A DNA stretch of 40,030 nucleotides from Candidatus Giovannonibacteria bacterium RIFCSPLOWO2_12_FULL_44_15. GTDB lineage: Bacteria > Patescibacteriota > Minisyncoccia > JACPKW01 > UBA11713. Positions within the stretch are counted from its first letter, which is position 1. Every line of letters starts with the position of its first letter. The notes under the pieces were generated by a model. That model saw only the letters and a program-made list of their open reading frames with translations, made no database searches and was not told where the DNA came from. Made by a program: the position numbers and the translations under genes. The DNA lies in contig MFIQ01000002.1 in assembly GCA_001778905.1 (NCBI GenBank), positions 1 to 40,030 on the forward strand, read 5' to 3'. Below are positions 1 to 6,895 of the stretch, one piece after another.

Positions 1-269
1 ATACCCGCAACGTCTTTTAGTAACTCTACGTCGGCCTCCAGCTTTTGTATGCGCCGTCTATGATCAACAAAAATTGCGCTATCCATGCGGGCTACGCGCT
101 TTTCAATTTTATCCAAACGCTCATTCGCTTCATTTAAGTGCTTATCTACTATATTAAATTGTTCATCAACCTCCTTAAACCCAGCTGCCATATCCTTCTT
201 AGAAGCTGTTTCATCGAAGCCTTTTTTCATCATCCGCGCCAAGTCATCTAATGTAGTTTTTTTAGCCAT
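1..269 (-). CDS. coiled-coil hypothetical protein (partial, C-terminus outside window)
   Basis: The visible N-terminal ~89 residues begin MAKKTTLDDLARMMKKGF and continue as a charged, heptad-like helix rich in Lys, Glu and Asp, with repeated (V/I)D(K/E) segments. This suggests a long coiled coil without signal peptide or membrane segment. Small coiled-coil proteins with this kind of N-terminus are common in Patescibacteria genomes, but no function is known to me. A 20-bp promoter-like repeat lies about 50 nt upstream of the start and is shared with the gene at 5753-6007 and with the Cys-rich peptide gene at 3534-3716. The reading frame is open to the window edge, so total length is unknown. 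Confidence 0.75.
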   Translation of the reverse strand, partial: MAKKTTLDDLARMMKKGFDETASKKDMAAGFKEVDEQFNIVDKHLNEANERLDKIEKRVARMDSAIFVDHRRRIQKLEADVELLKDVAG

Positions 270-320
270 ATAACTCAAGTCTATATCTAAAAATTTTAGT
301 GTCAATGTATTTCATCTATA

Positions 321-340
321 CCCAAATTATGCCACAGAAA
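321..340 (-). promoter_or_regulatory. 20-bp repeat, copy 1: putative extended -10 promoter
   Basis: On the minus strand this reads TTTCTGTGGCATAATTTGGG. CATAAT (326-331) preceded by TGG fits an extended -10 element. The same 20 bases occur exactly at 3829-3848 and 6055-6074, each upstream of a minus-strand gene. No consistent -35 is visible. An operator function is an alternative. Confidence 0.5.
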
Positions 341-368
341 TCCCTTGAGGATAAGGGATAAATTTTCA

Positions 369-1148
369 TTACCCAGCTAACTGATCCCAGAAAAGCCTCA
401 ATTTTGGATCATATTGATTTTTCGTCGAAACAGGGATAACGAAATCGTTATCCCATTTTTGATATTCACCAAAGAAAATTTTTCCAAACAAATCTTCATA
501 GTGCTTCATTTTATCCTCAAGAGAGTTGCCCTTAGAATATGCATCAAAAATCGAGAGAAATCCCGGATCATTTTCCTCTAAATATTTTACTGCCGCTTTT
601 TCTCCGCGCCACGAAATATCCCTGAAAGAAAAATAAGCGCTAATAAGTTCACTGACGCTATAAAGCAATCGCATTTCGAGAGCTTTTTTGTATAGATCAT
701 CCCCCGAGTAATATCGGAGGTTGGCAATATAATTATAATTAACCTTAACCCAAAAATCTTTTTTTTCTGAATCGGGAACTTTTTGGATTGGTGAATTTTT
801 GCTAAGTTTGTCCTTAAGCGCTGACAATAAATTTTCTGGGTCATATTCTATTTTCCCCTTAACCAACCATTCTAAAAACATTCCATCGAAATTGTTGCAA
901 AATACTTCCTGTTTATTTTTTACATGGTTCAGGAAATCAATATCAAAGAAAAAAATATCGGAAAAACGCTTTTCAATTGTCGTGTATACTAATTTAATTC
1001 CTTCGTTATTTTTATCTATAACAACAACTAAATCTATATCGCTTGATTGAGTAAGTCTTGAGGCGGTTGTGCCAGTTGTAAAAATTCCCTTCACCCGCGG
1101 CGAGGATTTCATTTTCTCGATTAAATCTGTTAGCGAAGAGTATTTCAT
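369..1148 (-). CDS. nucleotidyltransferase-fold protein
   Basis: The 259-aa protein has a minimal nucleotidyltransferase signature near the N-terminus: a Gly-Thr-Thr-Ala-Ser loop (residues 26-30), then Ser-Asp-Ile-Asp (36-39) in a hydrophobic strand. A later Asp pair (Asp69/Asp71) is a candidate third metal ligand. This matches the G[S/T]...DxD pattern of the pol-beta/MNT superfamily. The remainder is mostly helical and Tyr/Phe-rich, as in aminoglycoside-type or HEPN-associated members. Such proteins transfer a nucleoside monophosphate to a small molecule, protein or RNA; the substrate here cannot be read from sequence. There is no SD before the ATG. It is a single gene lying between the coiled-coil gene and mtnP, with no HEPN partner visible. 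Confidence 0.7.
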   Translation of the reverse strand: MKYSSLTDLIEKMKSSPRVKGIFTTGTTASRLTQSSDIDLVVVIDKNNEGIKLVYTTIEKRFSDIFFFDIDFLNHVKNKQEVFCNNFDGMFLEWLVKGKIEYDPENLLSALKDKLSKNSPIQKVPDSEKKDFWVKVNYNYIANLRYYSGDDLYKKALEMRLLYSVSELISAYFSFRDISWRGEKAAVKYLEENDPGFLSIFDAYSKGNSLEDKMKHYEDLFGKIFFGEYQKWDNDFVIPVSTKNQYDPKLRLFWDQLAG

Positions 1149-1201
1149 AAAGAATCCGACACTTACAGGTTATCAATTATTTGGTCTATACTCAATAGAA
1201 A

Positions 1202-1227
1202 CCCCCGCGCTCCGAAGAACGCAGGGG
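1202..1227 (-). terminator. hairpin terminator after mtnP
   Basis: The minus-strand stem CCCCTGCG...CGCGGGGG (8 pairs, one G-T) with a short loop is followed by a T-rich TTTCTATT. It lies 14 nt downstream of the mtnP stop and closes the peptide/radical-SAM/phosphorylase locus. Confidence 0.65.
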
Positions 1228-1241
1228 CCGATTCACAGACT

Positions 1242-2111
1242 TTAACCATTCGCCAGTTTGTAATACTCTGCGAGTCTGTCCGTTGCGCAGTTACATTTCG
1301 TAATCTCTTCTGCAGCCACAGAAAGTTTTTCGAGTAACGTTACGGTTGCCGAAGTATTGCGGCGGAATATAGCAAGCACAATTTCTATAGATTCAGCTTG
1401 CATTGAGATCGCACTAGGAATGCCGACATCATAATCAGTTACCGTAGCAACTGCTCCGTAACAAAGTCCTAGCTCGTGCGCGAAGTAGCATTCAGGATAT
1501 TGCGTCATATTCACAACATCCCCGCCCCAAAGCGCGAACATCTTGCTCTCGGCAATGGTTGAGAACCTAGGTCCCTGGATAACAATCACAGTACCAGTGG
1601 CTCTGTACGATACACCCATGGTCTTAAGTTCACGATTCACGATGCCCTGCATCTGCTCGCAGTAGGGCTGCGCCATCGGCAAATGAACAAGTTGGTGATC
1701 AACCTCAAATGTGTCGTCGCGACCCCACGTGAAATTGATGAACTGATTGGGAACTACAAACGTTCCCGGTTCAATCTCTTTTCGGAGACTACTTACTACA
1801 CACGTCCCAATCACATGCCGCACACCAAGCGACTTCATCGCCGCGAGATTTGCCTTGTACGGAACTTTGTGCGGAGGAATCGCATGTTTAGAGCCGTGTC
1901 TTGGCAGAAAAGCAATACGCTCCCCGCAAAGTTCGCCAACGCTGATCGGTCCAGACGGTTTCCCGTAGAGGGTTTCCGTTTCAACAATTTCAGAGATTGT
2001 CAGTCCCGGCAGTACATAGAGGCCCGATCCGCCGATAACTCCAATAAGTGATCTGTCCTTGGCGGAGGGATTTTGCTTGTTCTTCAGGTAAGAGATTCCA
2101 GATGAGCTCAT
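1242..2111 (-). CDS. mtnP: S-methyl-5'-thioadenosine phosphorylase family protein
   Basis: This 289-aa protein is of the PNP/MTAP phosphorylase family, which cleaves 5'-methylthioadenosine (and, in many members, 5'-deoxyadenosine) with phosphate to adenine plus the sugar phosphate. Visible landmarks are IGGSGLY (26-32), the phosphate-site RHG and following H-x4-PPH region (71-81), QGPRFST (179-185), NMT (201-203) and TDYD (225-228). The ATG has a good SD (AAGGAG, 8 nt upstream) and starts 122 nt inside the 3' end of the upstream radical SAM gene. IGGSGLY itself lies in the overlap, so the overlap is real. Family assignment is firm. The in vivo substrate is inferred: next to a radical SAM enzyme, 5'-deoxyadenosine removal is a plausible second role. 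Confidence 0.93.
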   Translation of the reverse strand: MSSSGISYLKNKQNPSAKDRSLIGVIGGSGLYVLPGLTISEIVETETLYGKPSGPISVGELCGERIAFLPRHGSKHAIPPHKVPYKANLAAMKSLGVRHVIGTCVVSSLRKEIEPGTFVVPNQFINFTWGRDDTFEVDHQLVHLPMAQPYCEQMQGIVNRELKTMGVSYRATGTVIVIQGPRFSTIAESKMFALWGGDVVNMTQYPECYFAHELGLCYGAVATVTDYDVGIPSAISMQAESIEIVLAIFRRNTSATVTLLEKLSVAAEEITKCNCATDRLAEYYKLANG

Positions 2112-3450
2112 ACATTATCTCCTTTGTGAATATGGCGTTATTTGCGTCTCGCGCAATGGCATCACCGCAAAGTTCCGAAGAACTCCACGCGCAACCTCCA
2201 CCATCGAGTACACAGTTATTGTCATCCGCCATGACTGAATCGTTAAATAAAGGCAGACGATATCTCCACTTTTTCACCGTTTCTGTTTGTCCAATCCTGA
2301 ACGTGCTAGGCAACTCTCTGACATCCCCCTGATCAAAACGAAGAAATGGGCAGTTGCTCACTTGACCGTCTGCTTGGATAACCAGTTGGTTGCCGTAGCA
2401 AGTGCAATCAACTGAAAACGGTAGGCCGTTTCGGAGAGCAATTAGTTTTTTTTCAAGTTGGTACTCATAACACGGCTCGTTTTCAGCCATACTAGTCAAT
2501 CCAGACAGAACACCGTGAGCGGCTACTCGGCAATAATCTTCTGCGCTCTTCCCCGCAAGTTCGCGAATGAGAGCTTCGCCCTTCATCAAGTTGAAGCCAA
2601 ACTTGGCCACACCCAATTTCCACAGGAAGTCTGGGTATTCTGCTAATCTATAGACGTTCGCCGGAGTGATAGTTACAGAAGCCATAACGCGCACGCCATT
2701 ATCAGCAAGCTGTTTGATAGCACGCTCGATGACAGCAAAAGTTGTATCGCCATTACTTGTGATGCGAAAACGATCGTTATGTTCTTCCGGGCCATCCACG
2801 CCAATTGCAACCGTTACTCCGTAGTAAGCAAATAACTTTGACAAACGCTCATCTACTAAGAAGCCGTTAGTGCAGAGCATAAGTTCAAGCTTTTCAGGGA
2901 GTCGCCCCGCACTTTTCTCCCCATCAACATACGGCAAAAGCTGTTCAAAGATTTCCCTATTCAATAGAGGCTCTCCTCCATAGAAAATCAAGAAGTACGG
3001 ATTGTTGTCTTGCGAGCACTCCTCGATATGCTTTTGCCAAAGGGCGATGCCGGCAACAGCATCCTCGAATGACATTAGACGTTCGCCGTATCGTCTGGCG
3101 AGTGCGGGGATCGGACAGTATGTGCACTTAAAATTGCAGCCTTGCGCCATCATTAGATACAAAATGGTCGGCCGGTTGAATATCTGTAAAATTTGCCTGC
3201 GTGAAGATTCAAGTGCCTTACAGTCGATATCGGAATTATCAATCAGCAATCTTCTGTCCATAAGTTCTCGAACAATGCCGTTATTCAATCTCGTTCGCGC
3301 GCTTATTTCAGAGACAGTATCACACCAACTCTTGCTAGATAAATATATGGGTTCCGGATGTAATTGATGAATAACGGCAACCAGATCATCTCTCTCGAGT
3401 ATGCGCAAGAAACGAGATATAAACACCGGGTTTATAGCAGAATTTTCCAC
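1990..3450 (-). CDS. radical SAM/SPASM peptide-maturase-like protein
   Basis: From a GTG start the protein has 486 aa. The start is chosen because AAGGAGG lies just upstream (about 3457-3463) and because the longer frame to 3573 would run through a terminator hairpin. Domains: residues ~1-75 form a helical/wHTH-like N-terminus resembling the peptide-recognition regions of RiPP maturases (weak). A radical SAM core follows, with CxxxCxxC at Cys105/109/112 and YGGEP at 157-161. The C-terminal SPASM-like region has Cys349, 351, 367, 413, 420 and 428, enough for auxiliary Fe-S clusters. SPASM enzymes typically install thioether or C-C crosslinks in ribosomal peptides. It lies directly downstream of a 60-aa Cys-rich peptide gene and overlaps mtnP. 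An anaerobic sulfatase maturase-type enzyme is the main alternative, but no sulfatase is nearby. Confidence 0.88.
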   Translation of the reverse strand: MENSAINPVFISRFLRILERDDLVAVIHQLHPEPIYLSSKSWCDTVSEISARTRLNNGIVRELMDRRLLIDNSDIDCKALESSRRQILQIFNRPTILYLMMAQGCNFKCTYCPIPALARRYGERLMSFEDAVAGIALWQKHIEECSQDNNPYFLIFYGGEPLLNREIFEQLLPYVDGEKSAGRLPEKLELMLCTNGFLVDERLSKLFAYYGVTVAIGVDGPEEHNDRFRITSNGDTTFAVIERAIKQLADNGVRVMASVTITPANVYRLAEYPDFLWKLGVAKFGFNLMKGEALIRELAGKSAEDYCRVAAHGVLSGLTSMAENEPCYEYQLEKKLIALRNGLPFSVDCTCYGNQLVIQADGQVSNCPFLRFDQGDVRELPSTFRIGQTETVKKWRYRLPLFNDSVMADDNNCVLDGGGCAWSSSELCGDAIARDANNAIFTKEIMYELIWNLLPEEQAKSLRQGQITYWSYRRIGPLCTAGTDNL

Positions 3451-3472
3451 TATCTCCTCCTTTTCTGAAAAA

Positions 3473-3504
3473 AGCCCCTGCGTCTCCGTTGGAGGGCAGG
3501 GGCT
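3473..3504 (-). terminator. attenuator-like intrinsic terminator between peptide and maturase genes
   Basis: On the minus strand AGCCCCTG pairs perfectly with CAGGGGCT (8 bp, 16-nt loop), followed immediately by TTTTTT. It lies 29 nt after the peptide stop and about 10 nt before the maturase SD. The arrangement would give more peptide mRNA than maturase mRNA. Confidence 0.75.
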
Positions 3505-3533
3505 AATGTGCTGATCCTTTGCGGAGTGTTTGG

Positions 3534-3716
3534 TTACGCTTCCAAATTGACTTTGGTAAGCGCCTCCCGCCACTGCTCTTTGGTTAGTGTTACTTTGCCG
3601 CCGTCGTCATCGGTTATTACAATTTTGTCGTGATGAATTTCCACGACAGGGCAACATCCCTGGCCACCACAGAGCTGGACGCGCGTAATTGCTCCGCCTT
3701 GATCGATCTTGGTCAT
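3534..3716 (-). CDS. Cys-rich 60-aa candidate RiPP precursor peptide
   Basis: The start is the ATG at 3716, because a near-perfect SD (AAGGAGGTG, 3723-3731) precedes it; an upstream in-frame start would add only three residues. The 60-aa product has a central LCGGQGCCPVV segment with Cys16, Cys21 and Cys22, followed by an acidic DDDGGKVTLTKEQW segment and a short helical C-terminus. There is no signal peptide. The strong SD, small size, clustered Cys next to Gly, and adjacency to a radical SAM/SPASM gene are the hallmarks of a radical-SAM RiPP substrate. I recognise related short CCP-type proteins only vaguely and cannot name a characterised family. A metal-binding small protein unrelated to the maturase is the alternative. 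No separate protease or exporter is seen in the window. Confidence 0.72.
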   Translation of the reverse strand: MTKIDQGGAITRVQLCGGQGCCPVVEIHHDKIVITDDDGGKVTLTKEQWREALTKVNLEA

Positions 3717-3791
3717 CTTTCTCACCTCCTTTCTTTTTTAAACTTCAATAGAATACTATCATACATAATACATAAACTTACCCAATACTAT

Positions 3792-3820
3792 ATTAAAAAA
3801 TGTATATAAAATATTGTCAA
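3792..3820 (-). promoter_or_regulatory. candidate promoter for the peptide operon
   Basis: TTGACA (3815-3820), a 17-bp spacer and TTTAAT (3792-3797) on the minus strand lie about 75 nt upstream of the peptide start. The whole 3730-3830 stretch is AT-rich and holds other -10-like sequences, so the exact start point is uncertain. Confidence 0.45.
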
Positions 3821-3828
3821 ATTTACCA

Positions 3829-3848
3829 CCCAAATTATGCCACAGAAA
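3829..3848 (-). promoter_or_regulatory. 20-bp repeat, copy 2: putative extended -10 promoter
   Basis: An exact copy of the element at 321-340 and 6055-6074, placed between the terminator of the phospholipase-like gene and the peptide gene. It may be an additional upstream promoter (about 110-nt leader) or a regulatory site. Confidence 0.45.
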
Positions 3849-3860
3849 CCGAGAAAAATT

Positions 3861-3886
3861 AAAGAGGAGCTCATGGGCTCCTCTTT
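3861..3886 (-). terminator. intrinsic terminator of the phospholipase-like gene
   Basis: A perfect 10-bp stem (AAAGAGGAGC/GCTCCTCTTT) with a 6-nt loop is followed on the minus strand by AATTTTTC. It starts 20 nt after the stop of the 3906-5519 gene. Confidence 0.85.
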
Positions 3887-3905
3887 ATGGTTTGGTTTTT
3901 GTAAA

Positions 3906-5519
3906 TTATTCTGGTACCTCCTTTGGGAAAATCTCCATTGAAACAGCGTCTAATTCCAAGACAAACAATATTGGACTCGGAATAACATTAAATAAACTCA
4001 CAAAAATCAGCTCCAATTCCTCAATTGTAATGTCCGAACAGCTGGGAACAAAATCTTTGATGCTATCTAGTCTCATTTCAACGCTTCTCTGCGACTCGAT
4101 AATTGAATAGCCATGGATTCCGTTTACGGGCGCGGTCAAAATTGCGTCCTGTTGCGTTCCTACTCCGCATTCCGGCCTCCCCCTTATCCCCCACCCAGTC
4201 GTAATATTCCACCCGTCAACTAAAGTTGAATCTGTTCTTGGGTATACATTCAAGGCAAGGCCATTTTTCACGCCAGCAAGAGATATGGGCTTCGCAAAAT
4301 AAAAATCACCAAATTCTTCAGGGGGCGTAGATATTATAATGTTATCCCCGGGATTTTTCGGATCGCCTTGGATGAAACATAAATAAATCAGCGCACCTAC
4401 TTGAGGAATTTCACAATCAGAAGCATTAACCTCCATCCAGAACAGGCGATACAATCCCGCGACGGCTTTGATAGCATGCGGGACTAGCGCTTCGGCAGCT
4501 TTATTAAGACCGATTTTGTTATCCTTACCGTTCAACGACTCTATTTGTCGCGGTTGGCTTACAATATTTTCGGCTGCTACCTCACCTTCCCAAAGATTAG
4601 GAACAAAAATACTTTGCGTCCCGTCTTTCCGCGCATATAAGCCGTTATCGCCGCTTCCCATCTCTGGATCGAAAATATCCCCATCGCTTGCGAAATACTG
4701 AGTCTTTTGAGCCACATAGTAGAAAAGCTTGCCAATCGGGGTTACCTCTTTAAGCACCACCGACCAGTCAAAATCTGGAGGAATATTTGGAAGGAAGTCT
4801 GGATTGTATTCTTTGCTTCCCAATTCTTTTCCCTTTCCTAGAATATACTTCGAGATGTTTTTCCGTTTCCCCATGAACTGCTCAAAAGCATCATCTTCAG
4901 CCGAAGGTCCTTTCCCGGAACAGTGTTTAATAATGAAACTTCTTAGCAACCCTGTGTGGATGTCATTATGAACATGCGCCGGAACTGCCAAGTCTGTCAG
5001 TAAATGGGCCACCTTGCCAAGAACATAATAACTCTGTTCAAAATCAGTCAGCGCGTAAAGAAATTTGGCAGTATCGTACAATTCTTTAGCCCTTTCGAAA
5101 GCGCCTCCATACGACAGGCAACTGCCAAAAGAAACGAGACTGCTGCGAAAGGTAGCGCCGACATCAAGCTCAAAATGTTCGTCAAACAAATCTGGATTCC
5201 AGAAATGCTCGGAAACAGACAGAGTTTCGATGTTGTTTTTTCGATCTGTTATTTTCGTCGCGTCTTCTTCGGCACTCCCCACAATAATGTCGTCCCCTTC
5301 ATCATAATCAGCGCACGAATTTTTAAAAATACACTTCGCAGATACATTTTCGTAACGACCTATGTTCTCTTTTGAAGCATAATCCTTCAGCTCTTGCGGG
5401 ACATCTTCCCAAACATCAATCGCCTCGCGCGCGATATGCTGATGGGTCACAATCTCGTGACCATAGGCAGTTGAATATGATAAGATGAGAATCAGAACAC
5501 TCAATCCAAATCCAAACAT
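3906..5519 (-). CDS. secreted zinc-dependent phospholipase C-like protein
   Basis: This 537-aa protein has an N-terminal hydrophobic signal sequence (residues ~1-19, ending near Ala-Tyr-Gly). The putative mature N-terminus, His-Glu-Ile-Val-Thr-His, resembles the first zinc ligands of the zinc phospholipase C/S1-P1 nuclease fold. Further matches are HFW (105-107) and the motif H172-L-L-T-D176...P-A-H182-V-H184-N-D186, typical of PF00882-type proteins. The C-terminal ~250 residues are unassigned, with no obvious repeats. The likely role is extracellular phospholipid (or phosphate ester) hydrolysis, useful to a cell dependent on host lipids; this is inference. The start is supported by AAGGAGG 6 nt upstream. 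It is monocistronic, with its own terminator. The substrate cannot be read from sequence. Confidence 0.72.
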   Translation of the reverse strand: MFGFGLSVLILILSYSTAYGHEIVTHQHIAREAIDVWEDVPQELKDYASKENIGRYENVSAKCIFKNSCADYDEGDDIIVGSAEEDATKITDRKNNIETLSVSEHFWNPDLFDEHFELDVGATFRSSLVSFGSCLSYGGAFERAKELYDTAKFLYALTDFEQSYYVLGKVAHLLTDLAVPAHVHNDIHTGLLRSFIIKHCSGKGPSAEDDAFEQFMGKRKNISKYILGKGKELGSKEYNPDFLPNIPPDFDWSVVLKEVTPIGKLFYYVAQKTQYFASDGDIFDPEMGSGDNGLYARKDGTQSIFVPNLWEGEVAAENIVSQPRQIESLNGKDNKIGLNKAAEALVPHAIKAVAGLYRLFWMEVNASDCEIPQVGALIYLCFIQGDPKNPGDNIIISTPPEEFGDFYFAKPISLAGVKNGLALNVYPRTDSTLVDGWNITTGWGIRGRPECGVGTQQDAILTAPVNGIHGYSIIESQRSVEMRLDSIKDFVPSCSDITIEELELIFVSLFNVIPSPILFVLELDAVSMEIFPKEVPE

Positions 5520-5661
5520 AAATCCTCCTTATGAAAAGACGAATTGTTTCACTATTGGCTGCAATCATCATTGCATTAGGCTTGTTTTATCTTCTCCTTG
5601 ATTTAGCTCTTAAGTCTGGCGGTAATCCTTAATTAGTTTTTGAAGCAACTTATTTCCCCTA

Positions 5662-5690
5662 AAAATAATATATTTCTCACAAATTGTCCA
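5662..5690 (-). promoter_or_regulatory. candidate promoter of the phospholipase-like gene
   Basis: TGGACA (5685-5690), 17-bp spacer and TATTTT (5662-5667) on the minus strand lie just after the terminator of the upstream gene. The leader would be about 135 nt. Confidence 0.45.
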
Positions 5691-5699
5691 CAAAAACAA

Positions 5700-5729
5700 A
5701 CCGCCTCGGCTTCGATAGCGCGAGGCAGT
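5700..5729 (-). terminator. intrinsic terminator of the 84-aa gene
   Basis: A 9-bp stem (ACTGCCTCG/CGAGGCGGT, one G-T pair) and 12-nt loop are followed on the minus strand by TTGTTTTTG, 24 nt after the stop codon. Confidence 0.8.
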
Positions 5730-5752
5730 GGTGGCATAAAATTAAGTCTACT

Positions 5753-6007
5753 TTAAATTTCGACTCCGAGCTTATCGCGGATGATTTTCTTTATACGATT
5801 GTGCTCGGCCTTCAGGGTTACGAATTCGAAAGTCTTTTCTAGTAGGGCTGGAAATTCATCCCGCGTCGGCACATTCTTCATCCGCTCTCCCAATCCGTCA
5901 ACTTTTTTTTCAATCCTAACAACATCGCCAGCTAAATCGTTTAAATCCTTCGCCTTAGCAATACCATTGAGTGCTTCTTTCAGATCTCGTTTTGTAATCG
6001 GATTCAT
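5753..6007 (-). CDS. small coiled-coil hypothetical protein
   Basis: This 84-aa, highly charged protein has predicted helices (LxxLAxDVxRIEKKVDGLGERM, then a second helix near the C-terminus), no Cys and no signal or membrane segment. It resembles in style the gene at the left edge and shares the identical 20-bp promoter-like repeat upstream (about 48 nt before the start), so the two may be co-expressed. It has its own terminator. Function unknown; a structural or adaptor coiled coil is the only inference I would make. Confidence 0.7.
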   Translation of the reverse strand: MNPITKRDLKEALNGIAKAKDLNDLAGDVVRIEKKVDGLGERMKNVPTRDEFPALLEKTFEFVTLKAEHNRIKKIIRDKLGVEI

Positions 6008-6054
6008 GTATTATATTTTACTGCGAGAGTAAAATCATCGCAATCCCCCACATC

Positions 6055-6074
6055 CCCAAATTATGCCACAGAAA
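6055..6074 (-). promoter_or_regulatory. 20-bp repeat, copy 3: putative extended -10 promoter
   Basis: Third exact copy of the element at 321-340 and 3829-3848, upstream of the 84-aa gene. CATAAT lies at 6060-6065. The flanks differ among copies, so conservation is confined to the 20 bases. Confidence 0.5.
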
Positions 6075-6119
6075 TAGGAGAAAAATAAGGGGAAAATAAA
6101 AAACACAGGGCGAACAAAG

Positions 6120-6725
6120 TTATTGCAAATCCTGAATTTTTTTCTTCAAGATCTCCGTTCCTGCTTCCCTGCTCGCGGCATCAAGATTAAAAACTTTTCC
6201 GAATGTTACCCTGATATATCCCCGTCTGGTTTTAATGTGAATGGGTAGGATGAGGACTTTCGCCTCGAGGGCAAGGGCCGAAGTCCCGTGATAGAAATAT
6301 CCAAGCTCGTCTCCGCGGATCAAAAATCCTTCCGGAAACATCAAAACTGTCCCTCCTTTTTCTAATATCCTCGTCGGAAATTTAATCGCTTTCTCTATCC
6401 CCTGCCCGCGCCCCGAAGGAAACCCTCCGGTCAATAAATAAAATAATTTTAAAATCCTTAATCTGGCGATTAGTCTCAGTACCTTCGACCGGAAATCAAA
6501 TTCCTCCGTGATATACCGCCCGGGCAAAATCGGCGAGAGCCACGGCATGGAAATAACAATAAGAAAACCGTCCAGTAGCGTTTTATGGTTTGAAACTATT
6601 ATCAGGGGTGCCCTGACACCCGTTAAATTCTCCCTGCCGCGCACTTCGATCTTATAGAAAATCCGTAAAATAATCCCGGCAATTGGCCAGATTAAAAAAT
6701 ACTGAATAAACCAATAAAAAATCAC
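6120..6725 (-). CDS. plsC: 1-acyl-sn-glycerol-3-phosphate acyltransferase-like protein (PlsC family)
   Basis: This 201-aa membrane-associated acyltransferase carries the catalytic NHKTLLD (N46-D52; the HX4D motif) and the FPEG motif (130-133) used for substrate binding. An N-terminal hydrophobic segment (residues ~3-23) would anchor it in the membrane. It converts lysophosphatidate to phosphatidate in phospholipid synthesis. The GTG start sits 7 nt after an extended -10 box, so the mRNA is probably leaderless and no SD is seen. Length is slightly short for PlsC (usually 220-250 aa) but all key motifs are present. Substrate could also be another lysophospholipid. Confidence 0.88.
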   Translation of the reverse strand: MIFYWFIQYFLIWPIAGIILRIFYKIEVRGRENLTGVRAPLIIVSNHKTLLDGFLIVISMPWLSPILPGRYITEEFDFRSKVLRLIARLRILKLFYLLTGGFPSGRGQGIEKAIKFPTRILEKGGTVLMFPEGFLIRGDELGYFYHGTSALALEAKVLILPIHIKTRRGYIRVTFGKVFNLDAASREAGTEILKKKIQDLQ

Positions 6726-6731
6726 CAGTTT

Positions 6732-6740
6732 ATTATAGCA
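6732..6740 (-). promoter_or_regulatory. extended -10 promoter of plsC (leaderless)
   Basis: TGCTATAAT on the minus strand ends 7 nt before the GTG start codon, so transcription is predicted to begin at the start codon. It abuts the T-tract of the terminator at 6741-6774. Confidence 0.65.
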
Positions 6741-6774
6741 AAAAAGGCGTCGTCCTGTGAGACAACGCCTTTTT
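6741..6774. terminator. intrinsic terminator upstream of plsC
   Basis: A 14-bp nearly perfect stem (AAAAAGGCGTYGTC with its complement) and 6-nt loop has A/T tracts on both sides. It most likely ends the transcript of the 6896-7987 gene. Confidence 0.8.
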
Positions 6775-6839
6775 GGTCATGATTTTACTAACTTCTCTAC
6801 CCTTCGGACTATGCCTCAGGAATAGACTAATGATTCTTG

Positions 6840-6872
6840 GCATACCCGTCGGACAACGCCTCGGGGGTATGC
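6840..6872. other. hairpin in the 6775-6895 intergenic region
   Basis: GCATACCC pairs with GGGTATGC (8 bp, 17-nt interior). No T-tract follows on either strand, so it is not a standard terminator; it may protect the 3' end of the 6896-7987 mRNA. I see no gene in this 120-nt region. Confidence 0.4.
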
Positions 6873-6895
6873 AAAGTTAGCGCAAACGAACTATT

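Noticed and set aside
3451-3573. Longer maturase N-terminus starting at 3573.
   Set aside because: It would translate through the attenuator hairpin and overlap the peptide gene; the GTG at 3450 has an excellent SD.
5531-5632. 33-aa plus-strand frame with one hydrophobic helix (MKRRIVSLLAAIIIAL...).
   Set aside because: No SD, no promoter seen, and it lies in the leader of the divergent phospholipase-like gene. A tiny membrane peptide cannot be excluded, but support is too weak.
6840-6872. Second terminator for the 6896-7987 gene.
   Set aside because: Good stem, but no T-tract on either side; kept only as a hairpin. The terminator at 6741-6774 is the better candidate.
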